From: Chamaea fasciata
Taxonomy: Eukaryota > Chordata > Aves > Passeriformes > Sylviidae
DNA: 64,000 bases
NCBI GenBank assembly: GCA_029207755.1
Contig: JARCOQ010000003.1
Span: forward strand, 86,447,994-86,511,993
Reading direction: 5' to 3'
The notes under the pieces were generated by a model that was not told the origin of the DNA, made no database searches, and was given only the letters and a program-made list of their open reading frames with translations. Positions 24,413 through 34,480 of this stretch are shown here, one piece after another. How positions within the stretch are numbered: position 1 is the stretch's first letter; each line of letters starts with the position of its first letter. The translations under genes and the position numbers were made by a program.

Positions 24413-27400
24413 GTGAAGATTGAGCAACAGCAGGAAAGAGGTGCTCCTGTTTAACAAAGTCCCTGCTCGAAGGCTTACTAAGACAGAAAAATGTCAGAGT
24501 AGAAGCAAAGTGGAGAAAAACTCCTATGATGGCAAGGAAGCTAGTACTTTACACTTACAGTTCAAAACTTTCTTTGGAAATCACAAATTAAAAAAAACCC
24601 CAAAAACAGAGTAAGAAGGTATTCTGTTTCATGTAAAGAAAAAGGATTTCTTACAGTGAATATGATCCCCAGACATACAATGTAGCCATATTATTTAGTA
24701 AAAGGGAATGCAAAATGTGTAAGGTCTTATTCAGAAATACTGGACGGGGAATTTTGGCATATGTAATGTGAATTAGGATTGCATTTTCAGAATTGAATTT
24801 CTCTTAATGTGGTTCTTTTTCAGCCCATAATAATGTATGATCAAAACAAACTCCCCTGATCTGCATATCATTATAATTATTTAACTTATTAGTTAAATAG
24901 GTAAGGATTGAACTTCATATTTTGAAATATGAAAGAAGATATATAGACCTTTCTGATTAATATGATTTTAATGTGGGCTAGATGAAGTACAGAACATCAT
25001 ATGAGAGCCTCATTAATCTTAATAGATTGCTGATTATGCAGATGGCAATCATTAGACAGACCTATCTGACCTATTTCACTGTCTGTCATTGGCTGCTAGA
25101 AAATGAGCCACATTCCAAAAATGTCCATGGCTAAAACTTCTGCAGCTGAAGTGCTGTGATATCAGATCCTCAGTTAACTCACATAAGGAATAAGGACTGC
25201 ATAGTCCAGAACTCCAGAAGCCCAGATTTTCAAAACAGTTGACTGTAGTAAGCTTATAATTTGATACTAGTCAAATCTCTCAGTGTTCCCAGGTTTTCAA
25301 AAGATACGTTACCTATTTAAGTCTGGCATTTTAGGGGAAACCTAAGAAATTCTGTTCTGAAAATCTGACTTTTCAGTAACAACTGCAGTCATTCATCAAC
25401 TTGAAAAAACGGCTAACTCAAAGACTGTCATAAGACAGACGAACACAAATTTGTTGAATTAATTTCTATTATCTTCATCCTTCAGTGGCTAAATGCTGTT
25501 CTCCCCACGTGCTGCCCTCCCTTAACAGGTCAGGAAACAGGGACCAGGTGAACTCCTCAGCCCTGCAAATGAGCTGTGGTGGCTTGCTGAGGGCTTTCTT
25601 CAACTTGCTAGAGTAAAATGCAGCACACAACCACACGACATGCAAAGCTACAGGGAGATGTTCAAGAATATCTCTTGCTTCCTGTTCTTTCACTTCCTCC
25701 CCAGCTGCTCAGGGGAGATCACTGTGCACTCAGAATCACAGAGTTCAGTGAAATTAAGCAGTGAGACATGCATATGCTTTCCAAAGCTGAACGGATAATT
25801 TTGTCCTGAGTCTCTCTGCAAAGACAGAGCTTGGAGAAACTTTTGTTATTGTGCAGGGGTGAGAATACAGCCATGAATAGAAGATCTCTGTCACTTACAA
25901 CTGGAGTTTTGTTTTGTCTTCACTAATTTCCAGTACAAAGAGTGGCCGATTAGTTTCATTTTTATGTAGTCACTGCCCTGTGCTCTGCAACTTTAGATGA
26001 AAACCTCACGTCCAGTATTTACATCAGAATAGTTTAGCTAGGCAATTATTTGTGTGTTTTGATCTTCTGGATATAGACATTCCTTTAAACTTCCAATTAA
26101 TGTGAGCTGACTACTGTCTTCTGCCTTTTAGATCGAGATTTTTTTTTTATGTCCAGTTTCAGATATTGCACAACTTCACTGCTCTGGTCTTATTCAATGT
26201 GGGAAAACATGTGGCTCTGGGAAATGTTTTGAGAGGAAAAAGCACCACAATAATTTCACATTTTTATGAAATATTTCCCAACAGAAATTGGCAAGCACAT
26301 AAAGCCATAACTGATAGTTGAGTGTGAACTGTAATCCAAAGAGCTTTTCTGATTAAACCTGTGATATGCATAAAATAAGGGATATCTGAAGAACAGAAAC
26401 AGGAAAATCTGATGATATAGGTTATTGGCAACTTAGGTTTAACAACCATAGACATATTGCATTGTATGCTATATTGTCAGAACACAACAGACATGAGAAA
26501 GGAAATCAAAGAATCCTGCCCTCATTGTATGCTAGAATTAAACAGTTTGAATAGGTTTCTGAGAGTAATCCAGTAACTGCTTCTAAAATCATTGCTGACT
26601 CCAGAGCAGGGGCCATGAATCAAGGCTACAGGGACTGGTGTAGAATTTTAGAATATATTAACCGAAGTCCATGGTGTTATTGGGCACAAATGCATTCATT
26701 TACTTTTTAAAGGAAATGAAAAGTTTTTTACATACAGTGATACTCCCAAGATGGTTTTTCTTTATTAATTCCCAGTCCTAGATTTAATATTTAAAGTGTT
26801 CTGCCAAATTAATCATTATAACAAGGTTGTAAAAGAATTTACCCTTTGATAATAAACTCAGAAGTTTAAGGAACAAATATTGTGCATTTTTTTCCTACTG
26901 ATACTTATTTCACTGATTTTAATTTGATTTTTTTTTTACATAAGAACTTCATGACAGTATGGTGGCTAAAATTTAAAAAGAAAATTGAAGGCTTGCTGAT
27001 GAAGGGAAAGGAATATTTATATACCAAACCAGTAGCAGGGAAGTGATGACTCACATACTCTTAAATGATCTTACATTTTTAACCAAAAATTGCTGACAAT
27101 TTCATTAAATATGAAACATTAGATTAATGGATTCAGAATCTTAAACATCTTCTATAGCAATTATCCTTAATCTATAGCCTAATTGGACAATCATAAATTA
27201 TGCTCAGGGATAGATCTATTTTCTAATATAGATGACTTCTTATTCAACTCATAAAGCATTAATACTTGTTAAAACCATATATTGGTATGTATTAATTTGT
27301 GCTAATTGTTTGTACTGTGACTGAAATTATTCTATCATTTTTACTACCTACAGAAACACATGTACTGTTGAGCCATTTTCAGTCTAAAATTAGACATAAA

Positions 27401-27461
27401 ATTCACATATTACAACAGATGGAGGAATGGTAGGGGAAAGGAGAACAAGCTTCAGAGCTTA
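24413..27461. other. Unique DNA, no gene seen
   Basis: Mostly AT-rich single-copy sequence. The part 25490-25740 is GC-richer with a 72-codon minus frame that I do not recognise. Nothing supports a gene. Confidence 0.4.
24930..25115. other. Candidate conserved non-coding block
   Basis: No repeat similarity. It contains closely spaced homeodomain and TALE-factor-like motifs: CATTAATCTTAAT, TGATTATGCAGATGG, and a CTGTCTGTCATTGG segment. Such clustering is common in deep enhancers, but motif matching by eye has a high false-positive rate. Confidence 0.15.
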
Positions 27462-28165
27462 GTTCCAGCCACCCCACCACAGGCTGGGGCACCTTCCCCT
27501 AGATCATGTTGCTCAGAGCCTCCTCCAGCCTGGCCTTGAACTCTTCCAGGAATGCAACACCCACTTCTCTGGGTAACCTGTTCCAGTGCCTCACCATCCT
27601 CGCAGTAAAGAGTTGTTTCCTAACATCTAATACACAGCTCTCCTCCATTCTCTCTTGTCCTATTGCTATCTGCCCATGAAAAGTCTCTCTTTCTCATTTT
27701 TATAAGCCTCCTTTAAATACTGGAAAGGTGCAATAAGATTTCCAAAGAGTCAAGTCGTCTCCATGCTGAACAATTTAAACTCTCTCAGCCTGTCTTCATA
27801 AGGAAGGTACTCCAGCCCTCAGATCATCTTTGTGGACTCCTCTGGGACCATTCTAACATGTCTACATCTTTCTTGAGCTTCAAGCACTTCTGTTGAAGCT
27901 TTCCATTCACCAGAATCAGAAAGTTGTTTTCAATGAGCTCATCTCCCACTGATGCAAGGACTGGCTGGGCTCAGGTGCAGCACCTTTCCCTTAGAAAAAC
28001 TTCATGACACTCTTTTGTCATGACTTCTCAGTCTTGTACATGTCTCTCTGAATGGCACCCTTTCCTCCCATTGCATTAATACACTGGTCAGCTTTGTGTT
28101 ATTTGCAGTCTTGCTAATTGATACAGCCATAATGTAAGGGAAAACGTCATGAGCAAGATCTGTGA
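27462..28165 (-). mobile_element. Old CR1 LINE fragment, minus strand
   Basis: Reverse orientation CR1 of about 700 bp. Recognisable reversed segments include ACCTTCCCCTAGATCATGTT, CTCTGGGTAACCTGTTCCAG, TTTAAATACTGG and CAGCTTTGTGTTATTTGCAG. The order follows CR1 from the 3' untranslated part towards the reverse transcriptase frame. The last tens of bases with the terminal octamers are missing or unrecognisable. Divergence is clearly higher than in the 23.1 kb copy, so this is an older insertion. No intact frame remains. Confidence 0.85.
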
Positions 28166-28744
28166 TACTGAAGTACACGTGCAGAAGAAGAAATAGAGGG
28201 ATGAAAGTTAACTTTTCAAAATATCTCACAGGAAATCTTCTTTTAAGGTGTGTCCTGGCTACAACTACTGAATATTTATAAAGGACTTTTAGGATCATAT
28301 AGAAAATATCTTTGCTAAATATACTAATAAGTAGTAGGATTAAAAATTAAGATAGTGCCCAGAAACTGTTGGATGGTGAGAAAAAAAAATCAATGTAATT
28401 AAAAAATTAAAAATGCTTTATAACAATTATAAGAAAAGGGAAACAACTAGACAAAAGTTCTGTCAAGAAGATTCTTAGGGTTATTACTTCAGATCCTAAG
28501 ATGAACTTGAAAAATATGGTCACATTCCACAAAAAGACAGTCACAACATCAGTATGAGTGAATAAGAATATATCTTCTATATTAGGTGATTTCACTTTTC
28601 CACTCTTGCTAGTACTAGCAGTGTTTTAATTGAATCCTTTTGTGGAAAAAACTGGGCATAACTGTTATGGAAAATGCAAACTAGCCAGATAACAGCCTAA
28701 GAGCATCAAGAATAATAAAAGACCCACAAGAAAAGATTAACCTA
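28166..28744. other. Unique AT-rich DNA
   Basis: No feature recognised. It may include further decayed CR1 sequence at its left side. Confidence 0.35.
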
Positions 28745-29075
28745 GTTTATGGAAGAGAAGACTGGGAGGAGACACACTAAAGCATTCAAATATGCAAAAT
28801 GTACCATAAAAAAGTTATGTTTGTAATAAGGAAGATGAAGAAAAATGGGTTTAATCTTTATCATATTTCACCTCAGTAAGAAATTTTAAAAAATAAGCTT
28901 TTTAAAAACACTCTATGGTTTTTATAATTGTGAAACACTGAAATATTACACTTGTAACAGTGAAACATTGAAATGGTTTAAAGAAGTTGTGATGTGTCCA
29001 TCACTGACTACTTTGCAAAATCCTAGAGAATATCTCTCAGGAATGAGATTTATTAGCTTAAGACATGGATTAGGA
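28745..29075 (+). mobile_element. Ancient CR1 LINE fragment, plus strand
   Basis: Weak but ordered similarity to the CR1 3' part: GAGAAGACTGGGAGGAGACA, a CAAATATGCAAAATGTACC segment, then GAAACATTGAAATGGTTTAA and GTTGTGATGTGTCCATCACT, corresponding to the usual 'single wrong-frame' end of ORF2. High divergence and A/T drift suggest one of the oldest copies here. Confidence 0.6.
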
Positions 29076-30102
29076 AGGGAAAAAATGACCTTTTAGCCTC
29101 CTTTCTTATAATTTTATGATTTCTCTGATTTTTCACCTAAAAATAATACTCCATTAAATGTACATTCAAATAGTCATAACAAAAAATATTTTTCAAATAA
29201 TCAGAGTAGGTTTCAGGAACGGATTTAATTAGGAAAAAATGTAGTAGAAAGTGTTAAGAGACTTGTGATTCTAAGATAGTAGAAAACTCTATAAGAAATC
29301 AAAATACTTGGATCACTTCTTTATTTTAATATATCAGGGTATTCTGGGTTAATCCAAGGAGTAACTTAACTGATTTTTTCAAGAGTTCTATTTGTATATA
29401 ATAGAGTACATGATGAAAAAGTATAAAAGTATTATCACCAGGCATTAGTCACAATTCAGTATTCAGAAGTCTCATGTTAAATTGGAAAATCATCTCAAGT
29501 CCATTTAAGTGTTTGAAACTATTTCCCTATGCATCATTAACTGTTAATTGAATATTGGGTTGCTCACTTTAATAGGGGTACTATTTATAACTCATTTAAT
29601 AGTTAGAAGAGTTAGAGGTGAAATTTTCATCCTATGGTCATCAGTAGTAATTGGACATGGGTTTTATTGTTGTTGGAAGGTCATTTAGAGTCTTCTACAG
29701 CAGCATTAATAGTACTGGATATATATGTTAAATGTTATTTTTTTTTAAAATGATGGACATTTTTACAGAGAGTTATTGACCTAATGCTTTCCAAAACTCT
29801 GTGCATATGTTATGTTGGCTCGAGTTTACTTACTATGTTTTCATTTTTTCTAGTAATTTCTTTCTTACTTACCTACATTGGTAAAGTTCTGTTGTAATAT
29901 CTATTAAAATCATCTTACTTCAGTTTAATAGAGATTTGACATCATAAATGATTGCGTCACTGCATTCTTACTAGGAAGAAATAATTTTATATTCAAATTA
30001 GCCATTTCTATTTGTTCTGTTTAATCTATAGTAGTAATTTTGGAAACATAATATTTTTCCCCTCAGCTTCTTAAGGAAACACATTCTTTAGGAAGCGTAA
30101 TC
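29076..30102. other. Unique AT-rich DNA
   Basis: No gene or repeat recognised apart from short T runs. Confidence 0.4.
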
Positions 30103-30175
30103 ATTGAATCATAGAACCTTTTGGATTAGAAAAAAACCTTTAGGATGATCAAGTCCAGCAAGCAATTTAAAAGTC
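30103..30175 (-). mobile_element. CR1 LINE 3' tail fragment, minus strand
   Basis: Starts like a reversed CR1 end (TTGAATCATAGAACC) and continues with a GATTAGAAAAAAACCTTTAG and GATGATCAAGTCCAGCA series that matches the reversed CR1 tail. It is truncated after about 70 bp. Confidence 0.85.
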
Positions 30176-30364
30176 CCAAACTGGTCTATTTAATCTGTAC
30201 ATCTCTACTGTATTTTCGGTCTTGCTATTCTACAAAGTTAATTAATATTAGAAATACTCAAACTTTCTCCAGTAACTTGTAGGAAATAAAATTTTAGAAC
30301 AGTTAACAGGCACTAAACAAACGATTTTGTTTGTTAACATTTTGAAAATGTGTACCTTAGTGTG

Positions 30365-30401
<37 letters not shown>

Positions 30402-30528
30402 ATATATGCCATTTAAATCAATATATACAAATACCTGACATGAAGAGAGAAGTATACAATGTGAAGCCAGACTCTTCATAGAGATGTTCAGTAAAAGGGC
30501 AAAAAATAATAAACAAAGTCTGAAATAC
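30176..30528. other. AT-rich DNA with TA repeat
   Basis: Unique AT-rich sequence containing the TA microsatellite described next. No gene is seen. Confidence 0.45.
30364..30410. repeat. TA dinucleotide microsatellite
   Basis: About thirteen TA units, then GTATGTATGTA, then TA again. The minus-strand isoleucine/tyrosine-rich frame ending here is an artefact. Confidence 0.95.
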
Positions 30529-30763
30529 AGAATCATAGATTCATTAAAGTTAGAAAAGACCTCCAAGATCATCAGATGCAATCTTTGACCAAACACCACC
30601 TTGTCAACTAGACAATGGCACAAAGTGCCCCATCCAGTCCTTTCTTGAATGTTTTCAGGATTGGTAACTCTACCACTTCCCTAGGCAGCCCATTCCAATG
30701 TTTAGCCACTCTTTCTGTATAGAAAGTGTTCCTGACATCCAAACTGACCTTTTCGTGGCACAG
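30529..30763 (-). mobile_element. CR1 LINE, minus strand, part 1 (3' side)
   Basis: Begins ACAGAATCATAGATTCATT, the reversed CR1 terminus, and continues through CCATCCAGTCCTTTCTTGAA and CCTAGGCAGCCCATTCCAAT in CR1 order. It stops abruptly inside the GTGGCACAG segment, where an LTR is inserted; the same CR1 resumes at 31475. The last 5 bp are the left copy of the LTR target duplication. Confidence 0.95.
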
Positions 30764-31469
30764 TGTCATGGGTTTTGTAAAGAGCATGTTATTCTATTCC
30801 ATCTGGGTGGAGCAGAAATGCTTATCTCTGCCCAAATGGGTCAGTGTCGCTTATCAGATGGTGGAGTGCTACTTATCTCTCTTCATTGTTTCACTACTCC
30901 CATGGAAATATCTTCTGCTAATGGAACATTAAGAGCTCATCAATGACATGACACATATTACATTGTACTATCCTAAGATGCTCCACAGGGAGGAGGGGCC
31001 AAACCATCTTAACCTAGACAAAAAGGAGCCACAGTCTCACTAGGTATCCAGTTTTCCACTAGATCTCTGGAGGAAGACCGGACCCATCTCACCATTACTG
31101 GACCTTTCTCTTCAATGGGACCATCTCTACTCTAACAGAACCACATCTGCCACTCCAAGAGGGCTTACTTTGGACTGCTACCGACACCCTGACCAACAGG
31201 GTGTCAGGTTGCATTTCTGACTCTGTCAGGATTTTCTAGGATTTCTTGTTTGTTTATTTTCTTGCTTATTCTTCTGTACTACAACATCTGGTTTGTTTTT
31301 TTTTTTTTTATATCCCTAGTAAAGAACTGCTATACCTATTCCCAAAATCTTTGCCTGACAGCCTTTTAATTGCAAATTTATAATAATTCGGAAAAAGGGG
31401 GGGAGGGGTTACATTTCAAGGGAGACTCCAACCCTCCCTGGCAGATACCTGTCTATCTAAACCAAGACA
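30764..31469 (+). mobile_element. Solo LTR, ERVL-type, nested in CR1
   Basis: Starts TGTCATGG and ends CCAAGACA. It is flanked by a perfect 5-bp duplication CACAG (30759-30763 and 31470-31474), consistent with ERVL-class integration. An AGTAAA polyadenylation-type signal lies at 31318-31323 on the plus strand after a T-rich run. The element splits a minus-strand CR1 whose two halves join cleanly when the LTR and one duplication are ignored, proving it is younger than that CR1. No internal viral genes are present. The 67-82 codon frames inside it show no viral protein motif. Confidence 0.9.
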
Positions 31470-31615
31470 CACAGCTTTTGGCCACTTCCTCTTACCTTGT
31501 CACTATTTGCCTGGGAGAAGAGATTGACTCCCACCTTGCTGCAACCTCCTTTCATTTTTACAGAGCAATAAAGTCCCCTTTGGACCTTCTCTTCTCCAGG
31601 CTATAAATAGGATTT
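31470..31615 (-). mobile_element. CR1 LINE, minus strand, part 2
   Basis: Continuation of the interrupted CR1: CACAGCTTTTGGCCACTTCC, then GGGAGAAGAGATTGACTCCC, then CCTTCTCTTCTCCAGGCT, all in reversed CR1 order. Its first 5 bp are the right copy of the CACAG duplication. The copy ends near 31615, where another CR1 tail begins within about 20 bp. Confidence 0.95.
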
Positions 31616-31634
31616 CCCATGCGAAGTCCATTTC

Positions 31635-31704
31635 CTGGAATCATGGAGGTTGGAAAAGGCTCTTAAGATCATCCAGTCCTACTGTCAACCTAGCACTACC
31701 ACTA

Positions 31705-31770
<66 letters not shown>

Positions 31771-31818
31771 CCACATCACCCAGTGCCAGATCCAGATGTC
31801 TCTTGAACATATTTCCTG
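31635..31818 (-). mobile_element. CR1 LINE 3' fragment with AAT repeat
   Basis: Begins GGAATCATGGAGGTTGGAAA, a reversed CR1 terminus, followed by ATCATCCAGTCCTACTGTC. After CACTACCACTAAA the sequence becomes a long AAT microsatellite and then returns to CR1 with CCACATCACCCAGTGCCAGA. The microsatellite probably grew from the A-rich ACTAAACCA segment of CR1. Confidence 0.9.
31705..31769. repeat. AAT trinucleotide microsatellite, about 21 units
   Basis: An uninterrupted run of AAT of 65 bp within a CR1. Uninterrupted runs of this length are usually length-variable. On the minus strand it gives a frame ending in a long isoleucine run, which is not a protein. Confidence 0.97.
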
Positions 31819-31876
31819 TATGGGAAATAGTTTTTTTGTTGGTGGTGGTGGATTGTTTTTTTCTTGTGGTGAAGGT

Positions 31877-32055
31877 GATGAAACAGTGGAACAGATTCTC
31901 TTGTCCAGAATGGTCATGGGATTTGCATTCCTGAAGAAATTTAGAACTTGACTGGACTCAGCCCTGAGCAACTTGCTCCAGCTGACCTTGCTTTAGCAGG
32001 TAGTTGGACATCTCCCTAGGTTCCTGGAACACTATTTATTCTGTGATTCTTTGAA
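31877..32055 (+). mobile_element. CR1 LINE 3' fragment, plus strand
   Basis: Shows GAAACAGTGGAACAGATTCT, GACTGGACTCAGCCCTGAGC, AACTTGCTCCAGCTGACCTT and the terminal TATTCTGTGATTCTTT, all in CR1 order. It lies head to head with the preceding minus CR1 fragment, with their truncated 5' ends facing one another about 60 bp apart. Confidence 0.9.
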
Positions 32056-33473
32056 ATCTGTGCAAATAGTTATGAAGTTTTATTAACTTTCAAAAATATT
32101 TAGATTGAGAGGATTCTTACTAGACCTAAAAAATAATATTTCATTCCCTTTCGTGCTCTGGGTATGCTAGGTTTATTCTATTAGTCTTTGAAATTCCTTA
32201 TACTAACGTAAGCCCGCAAACTTTGTTTTCTAAATTTAAAGGGTTTGAAAACTTACGATGGTAAAATATTAACTTGATGAATAATTCAGAGTGGAAAGAA
32301 GTGGTAGAAGTCATAAAGTCACATTTTGAACTCCAGCTTTGTGGTTGAATAAGATGACCTTTCACATTCGAAACCATGATTTATGTTTAATCTTAGTCCT
32401 GTAGGAAATTAATTTGGCCCATTGTCTATACCAGGGACCTGTTTCATAATCTTAAAAGATATTAACTGTAGAACTTCCTATGCTATTGAGACAGATTTTT
32501 TTTTTATACAAAATACAGTATGCTGCAATTTTCTTTATAGACTAGAAATAGCAATTATGGTATTATTGGCAAAACATTTGGAGGGCAATAGAAATTAGAG
32601 ACATTGGACACAACTGATAGCTGGCTAAGTTTGTGTAATTAAATTAGTCCTTGACAAGTCACTGAGTAGGTCACAAGGCAGTAGAGGATTAAGGACAACC
32701 TATGCAGCTAATTCAGGGCCTCTGACCTACTAACACAGGAACTTCTGCTCCATATTGCTCCCCCTGGACCCTGACGGATAATAAAAGAGAAATCAGTGCC
32801 TTTCTCTCTGCACATGAGAAATAATTGTATGTAAGACCTATGGAAAAGTTCTAGCCTCCACTGGAATCAGGATGAGCATACAGGAAGATAGTTCAGGCCT
32901 TCTACCTCAGTTCCTGTAGCTAACATTTGCTACACTGGATATTAGCTTTTCAGTATTCAGTGGTTAATTTGCTAGGATGGTGATGGAATTCAGAGGTGGA
33001 AGCACTGAGAAACAAAGTTACTGAGGTTATCTAGTGAATAAAGGATGATGAGCAATGACTTAAAAATAAATTATGAAGTAACTGGAAATTTCATTAATTA
33101 TCTTAAAAAACCCAACCCAAACCAGTTACAAGATAGGAGAAAAGGTCAATTTCTAGAATAGTCAAACTTCTGAGATAACTGTCTGTAATAACTCTACAGT
33201 TAGTTTAAACTAATTCATCTTAAATGATAAGATTTCAAACATGTAAATTCAAGGGGAGTAAATCTTACAACTAATATTGAAGATATTCATGAAGGATCTG
33301 GATGGCCATAACATCTTCAACTCTAATTTTTAGGCAATATGTAAGTTGAGGGGCAGGGCATTTGTCTGTTTTTGCTTGCTGAAGATGAAGGTGAAAAAAT
33401 AGCTCTGTACGAGTCCCAGATGTCCTCTTTGTAGTGAGGGCCCAGAAGGTCTAAAATTAAAGCCATTTTACAG
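32056..33473. other. Unique DNA, no gene seen
   Basis: No coding or repeat feature I can support. The 32640-32800 part is slightly GC-richer but unrecognised. Confidence 0.4.
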
Positions 33474-34480
33474 CGTCACAGAATCATTTGGGTTGGAAAA
33501 AACCCTGGGACCATCAAGTCCAATCTTTGGCTGCTCACCTCCTTGTCACTAAGTGCCACATCCAGTAATTTCTTGTACACTTCCAGGGATGCTGACTCCA
33601 TAACCTCCCTGGGCAGTCCATTCCAATGTTTCACAACCCCTCCTAATGTTCAGCCTGAACCTTCCCTAGCATAGCCTGAGGCTATGTCCTCTCACCTCTC
33701 ACTGGTTGCCTGATAGAAGAGGCTGATCCCCACCTTGCTGTACCCTCCTTTCGGGAAGTTTTAGAGAGTGATAGTGTTACTCTTGAGCCTCCTTTTCTCC
33801 ACACTAAACACACCCAGCTTCCTCAGCTGCCCCTCACAGGTCTTGTGCTCTAGCTCTTCACCAGCTTTGCTGCCCTTCTCTGGGCACTCTCCAGCCCCTC
33901 AATGTTTTTCTTGGTGAGAGGCCCAGAACTGGACACAGGATTTGAGGTGCAGCCTCACCAGTGCTGAATACAGAGGACCAATTCCTGTCCTGGTCCTGCT
34001 GGCCACACAATCGTTGTCAAATTCCAGGATGCCATTAGCCTTCTTGGCCACCTGGGCACATCTGGTTCATGTTCAGCTGCTGTTGACGATCACCCCCAGG
34101 TCCCTTTCTGCCTGGCCACTGTCCAGTCACTCTGCCCCCAGCCTGTAGTGCTTCAGGGGTTTGTTGTGGCCAAAGTGCTGGACCTGGAACTTGGTGGTGT
34201 TAAACCTCATACAATGGGCCTTGGCCCATCAATCCAGCCTGTCCAGATGCTTTTGTAGAGCCTTCCTGCTTTCCAGCAGACCAACACTCCTGCCCAACTT
34301 AGTGTCGTCAGCAAACTGACTGAGAGTGCACTCAATCCCTTTATACAGATCATCAATAAAGATACTAAATATGTCTATTTTCAATACTGAACCCTAGAGA
34401 CACCACTTTGACTGGCCTCCTCTGAATTTAACTCCATCCAACAGCACCCTCTGGGCCTTGCCATCCAGACATTTTTTAAC
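33474..34480 (-). mobile_element. CR1 LINE, minus strand, about 1 kb
   Basis: A long continuous CR1 in reverse: it starts TCACAGAATCATTTGGGTTG, passes through AAGTGCCACATCCAGTAATT, GGCAGTCCATTCCAATGTTT, CTGGACACAGGATTTGAGGT, CCACCTGGGCACATCTGGTT, CCCCCAGGTCCCTTTCTGCC, GTGTCGTCAGCAAACTGACT and reaches the CTCTGAATTTAACTCCATCC area. It covers the 3' untranslated part and much of the end of ORF2. No long minus frame remains, so it is inactive. Its moderate divergence and full 3' end make it one of the better CR1 copies in the window. Confidence 0.97.

Noticed and set aside
23829..24418. Target duplication around the 23.8 kb LTR
   Set aside because: Flanks AAGTTT and GTGAAG do not match, even allowing for transitions.
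31702..31971. 89-codon frame ending in a long isoleucine run
   Set aside because: A translation of the AAT microsatellite and parts of two CR1 fragments.
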